Source of the DNA: Meandrina meandrites
Lineage: Eukaryota > Cnidaria > Anthozoa > Scleractinia > Meandrinidae
Assembly: GCA_963693305.1 (NCBI GenBank)
Contig: OY855906.1
Coordinates: 9,020,102 to 9,084,101 of the forward strand
Reading direction: 5' to 3'
Length of the DNA: 64,000 nt
Below are positions 22,792 to 35,641 of the stretch, piece by piece (position 1 is the stretch's first letter; each line of letters starts with the position of its first letter). The position numbers and the translations under genes are program-made. The notes beneath the pieces are model-generated. The model was given only the letters and a program-made list of their open reading frames with translations, was not told the DNA's origin and made no database searches.

Positions 22792-23667
22792 CTGTAGATA
22801 ACAACACTTTTATTCACTTCATCTGACATTGAATCTGTCAAATAAATAAGCTTACTAGATTTAATATTATTAAAAGTCTCTGTATTTTATGCCGGTCATT
22901 TTAGGAACTTGGATAGAATCTTCTCTTGAAAATCATTTGTCCTAACTTTTTCTTGGCGAAAACGCGTTTCTTTCCAGATCAAAACATTCACAAGTCCATT
23001 TCAAAGATTTAAGCCCATGCAGGTGTTCAATGACGTAACTGCTTCAGCATGTCCTTCTAATAGCTCACTGTATATGTTTTATTTAACTCGTTTTATAATT
23101 ACGCATGGTAGATTGGCGATAACATGGAATGTATGGAAACATAGCATAGTTGATGAAACATAGCATTTCAAACCAGTTTAATTTTTTTCCTATCGATTTG
23201 ACCTTTTTTCAGTTTATCAGTTGTTATTCATAATCAAACATCGTAATTTCAATTGCGACAGCGTTTTGCTCATCATGGTTTTCATGCTTGACTTATCGAT
23301 ATCAAAGCAACGGACGATTACAATTTGTTTTCAAATGAATGTTTTCAAACTAAGGAGCAAATTAGCATTTTGATTTTTTTTGCACACTAGGATAAAACCG
23401 ACCAATTACAAAAGTCCGACTTATTACAAAGGTCTGTTTTACTTTTTTTTTTAATTTAAATCATAATTAATGATCAAAACAGCAACGTCACGATATTTGT
23501 TCGTTGCTTAACATTCTATTCACGGATTTTTCGTAAGGAAATGAATTCTAGCTATGGAATTAAACCCGAGTCTTTCGACACCAATAACATGACAAAAAAC
23601 ATACAAATTATGAGTTTTATAAATGACCATCTGAACGTCATTTTATTCTCGATTACGCTCAACGGAA

Positions 23668-23870
23668 AATGATAAACGCGGAGAACGTGATTGCAAGCAC
23701 TAACAGTAATTTGCGCATTAATCAGTCGTCATCGCTTTTATTCGATGTTCTATTTGCCTTCATATGAGTATTATTGCTTCTCCGATTTCGACAGCCGATG
23801 CCAATAAAGAGTTCTATTAAGGTCTACATGTACACCTGCACGCTACAAGTACTGCAAAGTCTGTTTAACG
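23668..23870 (-). promoter_or_regulatory. Conserved block 1 upstream of gene A
   Basis: Carries GATAAACGCGGAGAACGTGA, then ATTAATCAGTCGTCATCGC and GACAGCCGATGCCAATAAAG. It is almost unchanged upstream of B and C even though the surrounding spacer has many indels. It could be promoter, 5' UTR or a recent-duplication remnant. No open frame with a suitable donor was found in it. Confidence 0.4.
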
Positions 23871-26072
23871 ATTTAAAGACAGATTAATTATATTAAAATT
23901 TGAGTTCAAATCACCAGTCAATGTCAATTGCTCGTCGACTTTTCGTGACAAATCATTTCTTGTTATAGAATTCACACCACCTACTTTAAACCACTGTCAT
24001 AGCAAAACCGTCGAAAATACGGCTTCTTGAACGGTCGTGTTCCAAGTTTTCTTTTCATTAGCTTAAATAACAAATTGAACGTCAAAAACGCAATATATTT
24101 TTACGAGGAAAATGGCTGCTAGAACAGTCGTATATTGTTAATGCTCTGTTTCTACAAACTAGAAAATATTTTGGCAATCAGATAGGTGGGAACGAAATAC
24201 TTGTCCAACAAAAAACAAATCGTCAAACCTGTTTTGTTACTGGTGCCTATAGAACTATACATGGCCGGCGACAATACTGAACGTGATCGCTCACATCACA
24301 CTGATATGTATAATCCACGCACTTTGTTTGACGTTTGGTGTTTGGCGTGACATGGAACGTTTTAATTACTCGGCCGGAAGATGCTAATTCAGTCAAGTCA
24401 GAAATATCAAACAAATTTAAAAGTCATCTAATATTGGTGACAAGCAAATAGAAGTGTTCTTTTCTTCGAGTTAGGTTTAATGTCCCAAGGCCGATTTGGT
24501 AAGAAATTTCATTAGTCAGGAAGTTTAGAAGTGAGTAATACATCATAGCCTACGTTGCTAAACCCCGGGGGCTTAGTTCGCCTGCAAAACAGGCTTTCAT
24601 AATTAAATAACCTATTTATCGATCATGTCAAGAAATGTCAAGCAAAACAGGTGATTTAACATCATAGCGCTAAAGTGACCTGTATGTAAGGCACTACATA
24701 CATTCGTTACTGAACAACATGATTATTGTGCGACTACTACTGGGTCTGGGTAATTGTCTCAATTTTAAGAATAATAACCTTCATTTTCCAAAGTTAAACC
24801 TCAAACAAGGTATTTAATCTCCCATTTGTTTCAAGGTTTATTTTAAAACAATGTTCGACTTTCTAGGAACATTTTAACACGCAAATAACGCTTGAATGCT
24901 GTTTTAATAATGTACTTTCACCAGCCCCTTCTCTAAAGCATTCTAGTAGGTCTAATCTCTCCTTAAAATATATTTTTTCTTTTTCTTTGTTGGTCGCTCA
25001 ACGCTAGTGCAAGGTTATATATTTTTTTTATAATTTTTTTGTACTGCCTTGTGGTAGACGTGGCTGCATTGAAGTTTGTTGATCCCTCAATACTAGTACA
25101 TAATTTTGCTACACTAGTACATAATTTAATTTATCTTACAACATTTTCCCCCACCACGTGCACGCAGTTTTCATCTCCCTATTCCCACTGATTTCAGTGG
25201 AGGTTTGGGATCCCATACATTAACATCTGGGATGCCACAAAGGTTGTTAGTGAAACTACTGAACTTCTTTTAAATAATAGATCGATAACTGAAGTGGGTC
25301 GCCCAAACCTCTCTTTTCATTCGCCCGCTGTAAACACTACCTCTATTGTTATTCAGGGATAGGGGCATTGTTATAGCCTGTTATGTATTGTTTTAGGAAC
25401 CAATGAAATAACTCGTTCCGAGAGGTAGTGTCTTACTGACTGAAGTGGATGAACATCCACTGATTTCTTTTTTCATAATCAATGTACTATAGTTCATATT
25501 CCAGTTTCGTATTTTATATTTTATATAAATATGATTATATCATTCTTGTATGTATACTGTACATTATTTATTAAAATTTCTAATATTTTTTAGTTTGGGG
25601 ACCTTTTGATAGGGCTACCTTCAAAGGTCCTCCTTTTCAAATATATTATGTACAATGCTTATTAATATTAATTTGAATAAAGTATATTTATACTTTAAAA
25701 CAAGTATCGAAATAGTTTTTATTAATACCTTAAATGGCAATGAAAGATCCAGAATTATAAATAAAGAGAAGGACAGCAAGAAACAAAAAAACCAACAAAA
25801 CGTATTTTATTAAATTCATTTAATTATCATGACATTTCTAAATATATTATACACAACAAAACGTATTTTATCAAATTAATTCAATTACCTTGACGTTTCA
25901 AGCACAGCAAGCCCATTGTAGGTATTCAATTAAACGAAACCGTTAGCTTCAATTCTAAGACACCCCGTTGAATCGTGTTAGAGTGGTAGGTAATAGGGAT
26001 AAAACAGTTTCGTAGAAATTCTAGCAAATAATGAAACCGAACTTAGGAGTTTACAAATTGTTGGCGCGTGAC

Positions 26073-26288
26073 TAAGGGCGCTTGCCATTAGTCAGAACTG
26101 GCTGGCCAGGCTGTGTATTCGAGAACAGAATTCCGCTGTGAGTCAGACTTGTTCTGTCAAATCAGTCAATGTATTAATATCATACACTGTTGTGGTGGAT
26201 TTCTGGGAATATCTCGTGAAAAAGGCTCATTACACATTTAAAACCAACGGACCGGCTGCCCAGTTCTGACTAATGCTAAGCGCCCTAA
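26073..26288. mobile_element. MITE, family 1 (copy in the 3' flank of B)
   Basis: Ends TAAGGGCGCTTGCCATTAGT and ACTAATGCTAAGCGCCCTA are inverted repeats continuing into CAGAACTGG. Interior words match the elements at 9449 and 44052. The C flank has it at the same place and the A flank does not, so it inserted after A split from the B/C ancestor or was lost from A. Confidence 0.8.
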
Positions 26289-26927
26289 CTTAAACATAAA
26301 AATTTATGCACTTACTAGGACGTTGTTTTCAACTGAGAACTTCCGTACCTAAGCTATCAATTAACATGAATTGGAATATAGAGGACTAGTTATTTTGTCA
26401 CTATACGCAAGCTCAGCCGCAACTCAATCCCCTCCTGACAGTTTTCTCCTAACCCTAGCTACAGCGTGACGGCCAGTTCGAATTCCCGGTTATATACACC
26501 TAGATCATATCAAACCATGCCCGCCTGTTCCAGTGCAAACTAATGCATTAAAACCATTAATTTCTCATCAACAAACCGCCTTTCAAATCAAACAAAAAAG
26601 GACATGTATCTTGCACAAGTACGAATCAGATCTATGTTGAAAAGAGTACGACAAAATAATTGTTAAGACAGTGAAAAGAACAGGAAAGGGCAGAAAGAGA
26701 ACCATTTTAATTTAAACTTAAACAAGCTAGATCGTTTCACTACCGGGCTAAACACTGGCATACGGACTGGTATGACTTACGTTATGATTTCACGCACTGG
26801 AATAAGTTATTACAGCCGCGATAAAAGATGCTAACTTCATGGTCTTCATGGGCACTTATAAGTTGCTATGGTAACATTGTTTTAATACTGGATAAATCAC
26901 ATTGAATAAAAGTTTCTATCCGACTGT

Positions 26928-26933
26928 TTTATT
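26928..26933 (-). terminator. Candidate poly(A) signal of gene B
   Basis: AATAAA on the minus strand about 67 bp after the TGA stop of gene B, same context as in A and C. Confidence 0.55.
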
Positions 26934-26999
26934 TCTAATGAACTAATTATGCCCATGTAATGATGAAACTACATTGTAGCACCAGAGTACCATTTCATT

Positions 27000-29900
27000 T
27001 CACACTGAGATTTTTAACTTATCAGCAATTGCCTGAAGAAGTTTGCCTTGTGCTTCTACAGTGGCCTGGAGTTTATGGATCATCTCGTCTCGTCTTTCAT
27101 CTTGCATTTGTTTCGCATGACAAATCTCCTCCGAGGTGGTCTCACCAGATTCGTTGCTCAGCAGCTTATCCATAAAATCCCAATCAGTGAGATCAGAGCC
27201 AGCAAGGGCAAACCTTTGGAGATAAAACGGGTTGATATAATCAAAACAGGATTAAAAACACACAAATGTCTTATGACATAGAACAGTCTTAATCGAAACC
27301 TTTTCCTGAAACCTTGTCTGACAGCAGTGACCAAAGAAGAAATATCTCCTAATCAAATTAAACTTCCTTTGATCATTGGTAAGAGGCAGCATGATTCAAT
27401 CAGGTCATTTTCGCGCAGGAGAATGTTTACGTAAATTCCACAAATTGACAGTAACTGGCCCCGTGAAAAAAAGAATCACAATTACATTGTAACAGTTAAA
27501 TAGATGCAAATCACAAAACCATTTCTTTAGAAATCTAGTGAAAGCCGTAGCAATGTAATGAATGCGATCTCAAACAGGTGAAAATGGCGAGGAGGGCGGG
27601 CGACTGATTCGGAAAATTTACGTAACACTCTCATATGAAAAGGACGGTGATGCTCTTCGGCACTATTGAAAACAACCCCTAGAGGGTCCTAAAGGAGACC
27701 AATCTGAGCGTGGCTCAAGCATTTTTTTTTTGTAACCCTAAGAGATACCAAAATGTTAAAAATATGATTCATATTTCAATATTTCTTGGAGTGCAATCCT
27801 AAACAAGACCTTGACGGCAAAAAGTATTGGCTTTCTGGGCGGAACACCCTAACCAAAAGTCCCAAATTTACGCCCCTAAGCACAAACACGCCCCCCCCCC
27901 CCCCCCCCCCCCCAACCTCCTCCCGTGACCGATAATACCCACCTTTTAAAGAAACTGCTTTGGTTTGGTTTTATTTCCAGAGAGCTCCTGTGCATCCGTC
28001 GCAGAATAAATATTGGGTAAGATCTCATAATGTGGTTAACCAATAACACTTGGTCTATTAAAGCTCGTAAACTTGCTGTCTTCCTGATAGCCTCGATGTC
28101 ACCAACCGCCAGACCAACCTGAAGATCATTTATCAAATACCAAAGTTAAAGGACAAAAATAAATACTAGTGGATGGCCCCTTGTCATTAATGTTATGTTA
28201 TGTCATGTTAGAAAGCTTGACACAGCTTAACCTTTGGACGTTCCATCGTTGATGGAATCCCCCAAAGGTTTTCGTTAAATAATGCATAGCGAAATAATTT
28301 TGCATTGAGTAGAAAACCATTAGCTGGCAAAATGACATAATTTTTGTCGACTGTTTTGACATATGACGTCTTATGACCTCATTAGTCCCGCCATCTTGGA
28401 TTTCTTCATTTCCAGTCAGAAAATAACTGATACAAAATCAAGTCAAAATGCTAATGAGATGCAAAAATATACGAATCGAAGCATTTTGTTAAATAAACGG
28501 CACGCAATGCATGCAGATGCGATGACGTTTCACAAGGGGTCTTAAAGAATTTTCAGGAAATTTGACAGAAAATTTAAAAAAAATAAACAAAAGTAGCTGA
28601 CAACTTCTGTGTTGAACTGATTGTTCGACAAACGTTGCGTTATCTTGCAGGGAGACATCCGATACATACGATACAAGGTCAAACGCTGTCTTGAAATTGT
28701 TGAGCCCTTTCGTTTTTAAAGATGTCTGTTTACTAAATCTAATAAAACACATCAAATATAATTTGTCTCTTTCGTTTATACTTAGAATTAGTCCTTTCTA
28801 ACTGCCCGGGAGTATTTTGCTTTGAGTTCTACGCGGTGTTTTCTTGTTGAGTTAAACTTTTTCTACTGACGTTTATTCCTGAACAACTTCTGTGTTGACT
28901 GATTGTTCGACAAAAGTTGCGTTATCTTGTAGTACGACATCCGATACTGACGACATACGATACAAGGTCAAACGCTGTTTTGAAAATGTCCAGCCCTTTT
29001 CTTTTACTAAATCTGATAAAACACATCAAATATTAATAATTTGTCTCTTTCGTTTATACTTAGATCGGTCCTTTCTAACTGCCCAGGAGTATTTTGCTTT
29101 GAGTTCCACGCGGTGATTTCTTGCTGACTTAAACTTGAATTCTTTTCTACTGACGTTTATTCCTGAAGTTAGTTCTAATCCTATTCGGTTCTACAGATCG
29201 GTCGATCGTAACAGACAACAGACAACAGATCCCGTCCACTCGCACGACGACATTAAGCGATGACATGACGTTATCGCTTAAAAAGAACATAAACCATGCA
29301 CCTAGTTCACATGTGCTCTTTGGTTCAAGTCAGGGAGTAATCGCGCTCACACCGTAACACCAAACATTTTATCTCTTTTCGGCTTTCCAACATTAACCGA
29401 TGACGTCATCGCTTAAAAATTGAGAAATTAAAGGTTATGTGTAATATTGTGAATTTAGGCCATATTTGCATGTGATTATGACTTTGCCATGGCGACACCA
29501 AAAAAAATTTTTGCAAGGGATGAATGAACAACTACTGAAAGTTTCAGAATCATCAAATAAATCGCCTTTTCAAAATTACGGAAATAATCTCTTTCGGGTA
29601 CCATCAACCCTCCGAAGTTTAATGAATTTAGCAAAGATTTTACTCACCAACAAGTTGACGAGCACAACAGAGACCATTAAAACAAACATTAGAAACAAGG
29701 CGAAGGTCAGTATTGGCAAGGGAACATACGGGATATCTGTTCCTGGTACTGTGTGGTTGTTCACAGTGTTGTCAACCAGAATGCCGGTATAATCCAATTC
29801 ACCGGCCATCATCACGTTAACCTTGGCTAGAGCAAGCCAGAAGACTGAGAAATTACCCTAGCAGGAGAAGGTTGCAATATTACATGTGAAATAATTACAA

Positions 29901-32900
29901 TATACATCAGTCTTAGCATCATTAAATAGGGGCGGTAAGAGGGGAAGGGATAGGCTAGGGTCCTGTGCATTAATTACTCCATATAAGGGTAATGGGTTCC
30001 TGCTTATGTACTTGATAATCGGGGATTTGGCAAAAATGACTACCTGTCACGTATTCAGCCATCACGCAATTGCGTGTCTGACTCCAGAGGAGTCTTCTTT
30101 GCTCGGCAGGCCGGTTTTCACGGAAAAAGAGTACAGAATTCTAGTCAGCTTTCACGGTCATAGAAAAATAATTATTTTGGTTTCAGTGTTACCCCAAGCG
30201 TCGTCTTCACAGTTCAAAGATAATACTATTTTAGAATCGCAATCAAATATTAATTAAATGTTGCCAAGGGAAATTGTGTGGTACAGAGACGGAGTCAATG
30301 GTCTCTTCCTATCGTGTGCGAAGGTTGTCGTAAGCCAATAATCCCCCAAAACTTTACAAGATAGGATGGCATACGTCGATACTAACACGAACAAAGAGAT
30401 TTTGGAGAATTTAGCTAATTTAGCCAAATAAAAGATACAAACGTGATAGAGAACTGAAAGGTCTTTCAGGTACGAACCGAGCGAAGCCAGATCCTTACTA
30501 GAAAGACCGAGGGCGATATTCTTTCAGTACGGCCCTGAGCCAGGGAAAATAACTAAGAATAAGAGATTTATTCCATGGCACACTTTGTCTTGCTAACCCA
30601 TCAGCCGGCCACATTGCTCATAATGCAAGCATAAAACTCCCTTAAAAGTCCTATAAAACGAACACAGCTATAGATTTCGGCGATTTCTCCGCCAGCCATC
30701 AATTAAAATTTCATCCCGTCTCTCAGCTATCAGTAAATTTTTGCAGATCTCAGATTTCAGCTAGTAGTTGGAAAATAGTTATTTCTCAGCAGGCCCTGGT
30801 TGTTCAAAGGTTGGAAAACGCTATCCATCGGATAAATCACTTCCAGTGGATAGCGTAATATGTTTTGCCGACACTTATCCACTGGATAGCGATTTGAACC
30901 CCTGGATGAAAATTTGGACCAGTCATTTAATGTATCAGTTGACCTATTCAGACCCTCCTATAAGATTAACACAGCTATAGATCAATCTCACCTGCTCCTG
31001 CAGTAGAATATAAAACGCCAAGGTAAAGCCAATAAGGCCGATGAAGAAGGTAGATATCACTTTCAGAAAAGTGAAAAGTACCTCGACGTACATCGTTACG
31101 TACAAACCAAGATCACCAAACCTACGAAGAGATAACGTCAAATTGAGGTAGCAGAGAAGTAATCCCACTATCCCAGCGATCCACTGCGTTTTTATGCTAT
31201 AAAACGCTGTTCCAGTTATGTAAGGAAGTATGAAAGTCCACACAGTTCCGAACATGGCCAAATCCAGTAAGTTTGTGTAGTCCTTAAAGTACGACAACCG
31301 AAACAACACCACTTGAAATATCTCATTGATAACTTGCATAATCAAGAGAACATTCAAAATATAAGGAACTATCTTCACAAAGGTTGTTTTGCTGTCTTTC
31401 TGTGCAGTTACGTTTGTTTCAGGAGAGATGAATGCGAAATTAACTTTCTCCCTTTCCATGACCATGAGGTTGGTGTACAAAGTGACGAAAAGTGCAAATA
31501 TTGCAGCACTGAAGATGCTGACAAACTTGCCCAGCATCATCCACTTCCATCGTAGTAGCGCTTGAGTAACTTTGTGGTTCAGCAACTTTTCTCGCCGGTA
31601 TATCGCCATAGTCGCAGGGCCAAAGAACCTAACGCAGTCGGCATCCACGTCCGGATCCAGAGGAACGAAGTTGAATGTGACCGAAAAGTCTTCGTGTGAC
31701 GGAGGGAGGGGGCTGTAGCTAACACAACGATCAAGAACAATTTCTGCGACATCTGGTAGTTTCTCTATTAATCGTTGCATTGGATTAGTTGAGTCTTTGC
31801 AAGGCGAGTACTTCAGCACCTCTTCCCACCTTAGGGAAACAAACAATTTTCCAATAAAAATAGTTAAAGTTCAACTGAGGCCTTACAATACTGTAAAATG
31901 GTATTAAAGTCCTTTAAAATCCAAGCTTTCGTCGATCTACGGCATCATCAGCGAAAGCTTGGATTTTAAAGGACTTTAATACCATTTTACAGTAGTGTAA
32001 GGCCTCAGTTGAACTTTAACTATTTTTATTTAAAATGCTACTGAAGGACAACATTCAACGTTTACGTAAACAATTTTCCTTTTATGAATAAATATAAATA
32101 AATATATAGAGGATATTACACGGTGGTGAGAAGATATATATGAATTTTATGTTCGAGAGGAAGAAACGCTATCGTTTTGCCACAAGAACATAAAATTCAT
32201 ATCTTTGAGCCAACGTGGAATGTTCTTTTTATTATATGGAGACCAGATGTAGTTGATATTGCAGAATTTTTTCTAAAGGGAAAGTACTGCGAAAACGTAC
32301 CTCTGATGCCTCACAAGTGTTTTGGCCACCTCGCCTGCTTCCCATTCAATGGCAACGTCAAGGCAGGTCATGTTCCTATCATTTCTAGCTGTGACGTCTG
32401 CTCCTCTGTCCAACAGGAACTTGAGTACATCAAGGCGATTGTGCATGCACGCTACATGAAGTGGTGTGTTTTTACTATGGTCTTTCTGTTCCAGTGTACT
32501 TGGCAAAAGATGGCCAAGCAAAATTTTAACGGTTTTTAAAGAACCAGCTTTTACTGCCATATGAAGTGCTGTGCAACCGTTCCTATCCGAAGATGTTACG
32601 TCAGAGCCCTTTGAAATTAAGAACTCACAAGTCTTGCTGAAATAAAAATAGACAAAAAATGAAAAAGGTTTTTTTTAAAAGCAGCTCTTTTCCATTCTTT
32701 TGAGCCAATGAGCGTTAAGAACAAAAACTGAAAAAGATCGACTGATGCCTGTTAAGTTACTAAAATTATCATTTCTGAGTGAGGCAACATCACATTTTGT
32801 AGAACAATGTTCAAAATAAAACGGTTTAGGTTAATGTTATTTGCTAGTCATTTTTTCGCTCTGGGGAAAAACGTTTTGAAAGTTAGGGTGTGGTTTTAAG

Positions 32901-35604
32901 AACATTAAGTTATCGGACGCCGGATTCAGGGTCGATTTAAGGGGAAATAGAAATTACCAATCCAGGCAGGTTTGACGCCCCGAGTCGTTTTCAGTTAGGT
33001 CTATTACAAACTAGCCATGGAATATTGCAATTCCTGAGATTTGGTTGTTTCTAGGCCATGGTATATGAGCTCTTATACCATGGGCCAGAAATAGAAAAGG
33101 TGTAAGCCTGAGTGAGAACAGCCAGGGAGCTCAAATATTGCAATCCTTTGACTCTTTTTATCAAAACAGTTTTCCCACTCGCAATTGTTCGATATGAGAT
33201 AGTTATAGCCAACAACACAGCTTGTTGGCTATCTACCATCTCACACTCATCAGCGGGCGATCAATGTCAAATCAAACGAGACATAATATTGTAATTATTA
33301 TATTTGAAGTGCTACTCACGAGTGTTTGTTGCTGGCAGCCAAATGAAGAGCTGTAAATCCACGTTCATCTCTCTCATTTAACAGACATGGGCAATTCGAA
33401 AAATACTCCACACAACGTAGGGAACCATTTGCAGCCGCAATATGAAGTGGTGTGTTTTCGTATACATCGCGCTCATTTAAGAGATTCTGCTCTTTTATCT
33501 CCTGCAGCAGAATTTCCAAAATCTAAAGGAAGGGGAAAGCAAAAACATAAAAACTGAAAACGGAAGTTTCTAATTAACTGTACTGTTTGTAACCCTATAA
33601 TAAATAATTAACTCACTAACTCTAAGCTGCTGTCTCTGAAAGAATCATCAACCGTTGAAAACATCACAAATATAATTGTTCGTTACTATTTTAGGTGGCA
33701 CTATTTATTTACTAATCAGACCCCGAGTTCGTGAATAAATTACCTTCTTTCTCTAATACTTAAACCCTATTCAGCCCAAATTAAGCACTTCCTCCACGTC
33801 CCGTTGGGGTTCAAAAGATGACACAATAACATCATATGACGTTTGATTTACAAGCTGCAGCTGCCCTCTTGGTTTCTTGATTTTTTTCATGATGTCAGCA
33901 AACCCACCAAAATTGAGTCAAAAGAAAATGCAACAAAAACATTGTTCCTACTATTGTTAGAGAAATTAAAATAACAACTGAATACCTTTGAGTCTTCCAG
34001 TCCAGCTGCCAAGTGAAATACGGTCTTTAAGTCTTTGTCCTTTAACTGCGACACTTTATCTTTGTCTCTTTCCAGTAACATTTTTACTATTTCTGCTCTG
34101 CTGTTATTGATAGCCAAATGAAGACAACTGTTAAGGGAAGAATCGGTTGCTGTTATTTCCGCTCCGTGGTCCAACAGAACCTTTACACTTTGGCTTGCTC
34201 CGAGCGTCACTGCAATCAGGAATGGTGTCATCGACAACAGGTCCTTGGCCTCCGGATCAGCTCCATTCTCCAAAAGAAGCTCAACTATCCGTTCGTGATT
34301 GTACGCAGCCGCACTGTGGAAAGTAGTTAAAATATCAGGTTTGGATATAACTGTGATATTAATTTTCTCTAAAACATTAAATGAAATTAAAGTCCATCAC
34401 TGACTGGAACCACTTGCATGAAGGTGACGGTTTCAGTTAAAACTTCAGCAAGGCTACTGTTAGAGATTATCTACTCTCTCAGCAAACAATTTTTCGCCAC
34501 ACAAAACCTCTTACTTGAACGTTGATGAATCTTTGGATCACGTAAAGCACAACACTAATTAATGAAACAAAACAATAATTGATAACTCAACCTGTGCAGT
34601 GGCGTTCTTAGGCTTCCATCCCTGCCGTCGATGACAGCCCCATGCAAGATGAGAAGTTCCAACGACGTCAAGTGACCATGTTTAGCTGCTAAATGAAGTG
34701 GCGAGGTGAACGACACCCAGTCAACTATGTCACGCTCCGCGTCATGACGTAATAGTACGTCAACCACTCCTGAATGACCTCTGCTGCAGGCGATGTGAAG
34801 AGCTGTCTTACCTTCGTTGTCTTTGCTATTGACAAATTCGGTTATATTGCATTGCCTTTTTGAAGCTTAAATAGAATGATTAAGTACCTGTTAGTTATAT
34901 CTTTAGTTAAGCTTTTGCAGTGTAATTACTCGAACTGGGCCACTTGGGACAAAATTAATCATTCAATTTGTGATCAAATAATGCACTGGTAACATTGGCA
35001 GTCCAATTTTGGGATCATTAGTAGTCTCGAGATCACTTGATCTTGCACCGTCCATTGCTCTCAATTAACATTCCGATTGGTCAATATGTTCTTTTAAGTA
35101 GCCCGATTCAAGAAATCTCACTGCAAGGCTTTTGTTTTCGAACATTTGCAAAAGAAAGGCCACAAAATTACAAACAAAGATACTAAAAAATATAAATTCG
35201 CATTATTGAATAAAATAGAAATATACCTTTACTTTAAACGGGAATGGCCATAGAGGCTCAAAGCAAGATACCACTAAAAGACTTTCTTAAGTTTGAATCA
35301 AGGGCTGGTCAAAGAGTGAAAACTTCTACGATATACAGCTATTTCGAGAAAGGTTGTCGGAAAGAAAAACATCAAAGTGTACCTAAAGGAAATTTACAAG
35401 TTTGTTTTTTTTTTGCACGTGGAAAATTTGTTTTTCCTCTCAGGGGCCTATATCTGTAGCTTTACTTTTACTGTTGCATGTCTTTGAGTGAGGAAAATTC
35501 TTGTAAAGTTCAGGGCCCAGTTGTTCAAAGCTTGGATAGCGCTATCCACCGGATAAATCACTATCCAGTGGATAAGTGTTGGAAAAACAAACTATGCTAT
35601 CCAC

Positions 35605-35641
<37 letters not shown>

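Larger units (their letters stand above)
22792..26999. other. Spacer between genes A and B; likely holds the A promoter and 5' exon
   Basis: No coding sequence was recognised. Two blocks are kept upstream of A, B and C: 23668-23870 (38575-38768 in B, 53773-53970 in C) and 24261-24390 (38898-39035 and 54388-54530). From about 24950 to 25700 the spacer matches 39530-40160. The stretch 25331-25435 is absent from the B-C spacer and has short inverted ends (AACACTACCTCT), so it may be a small insertion. Confidence 0.6.

Noticed and set aside
22385..22807. The open frame at the first visible exon of A read as starting at Met (GTG) upstream of LLSTDSP
   Set aside because: The initiating codon there is GTG and it lies upstream of a clear splice acceptor (TTATCTACAG). 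The same acceptor is present in B and C. The true start must be in an upstream exon.
33069..33096. CCATGGTAT...ATACCATGG palindrome, also at 49456-49483
   Set aside because: A short hairpin kept because the B and C introns are recent duplicates. No evidence that it is a binding site or element end.
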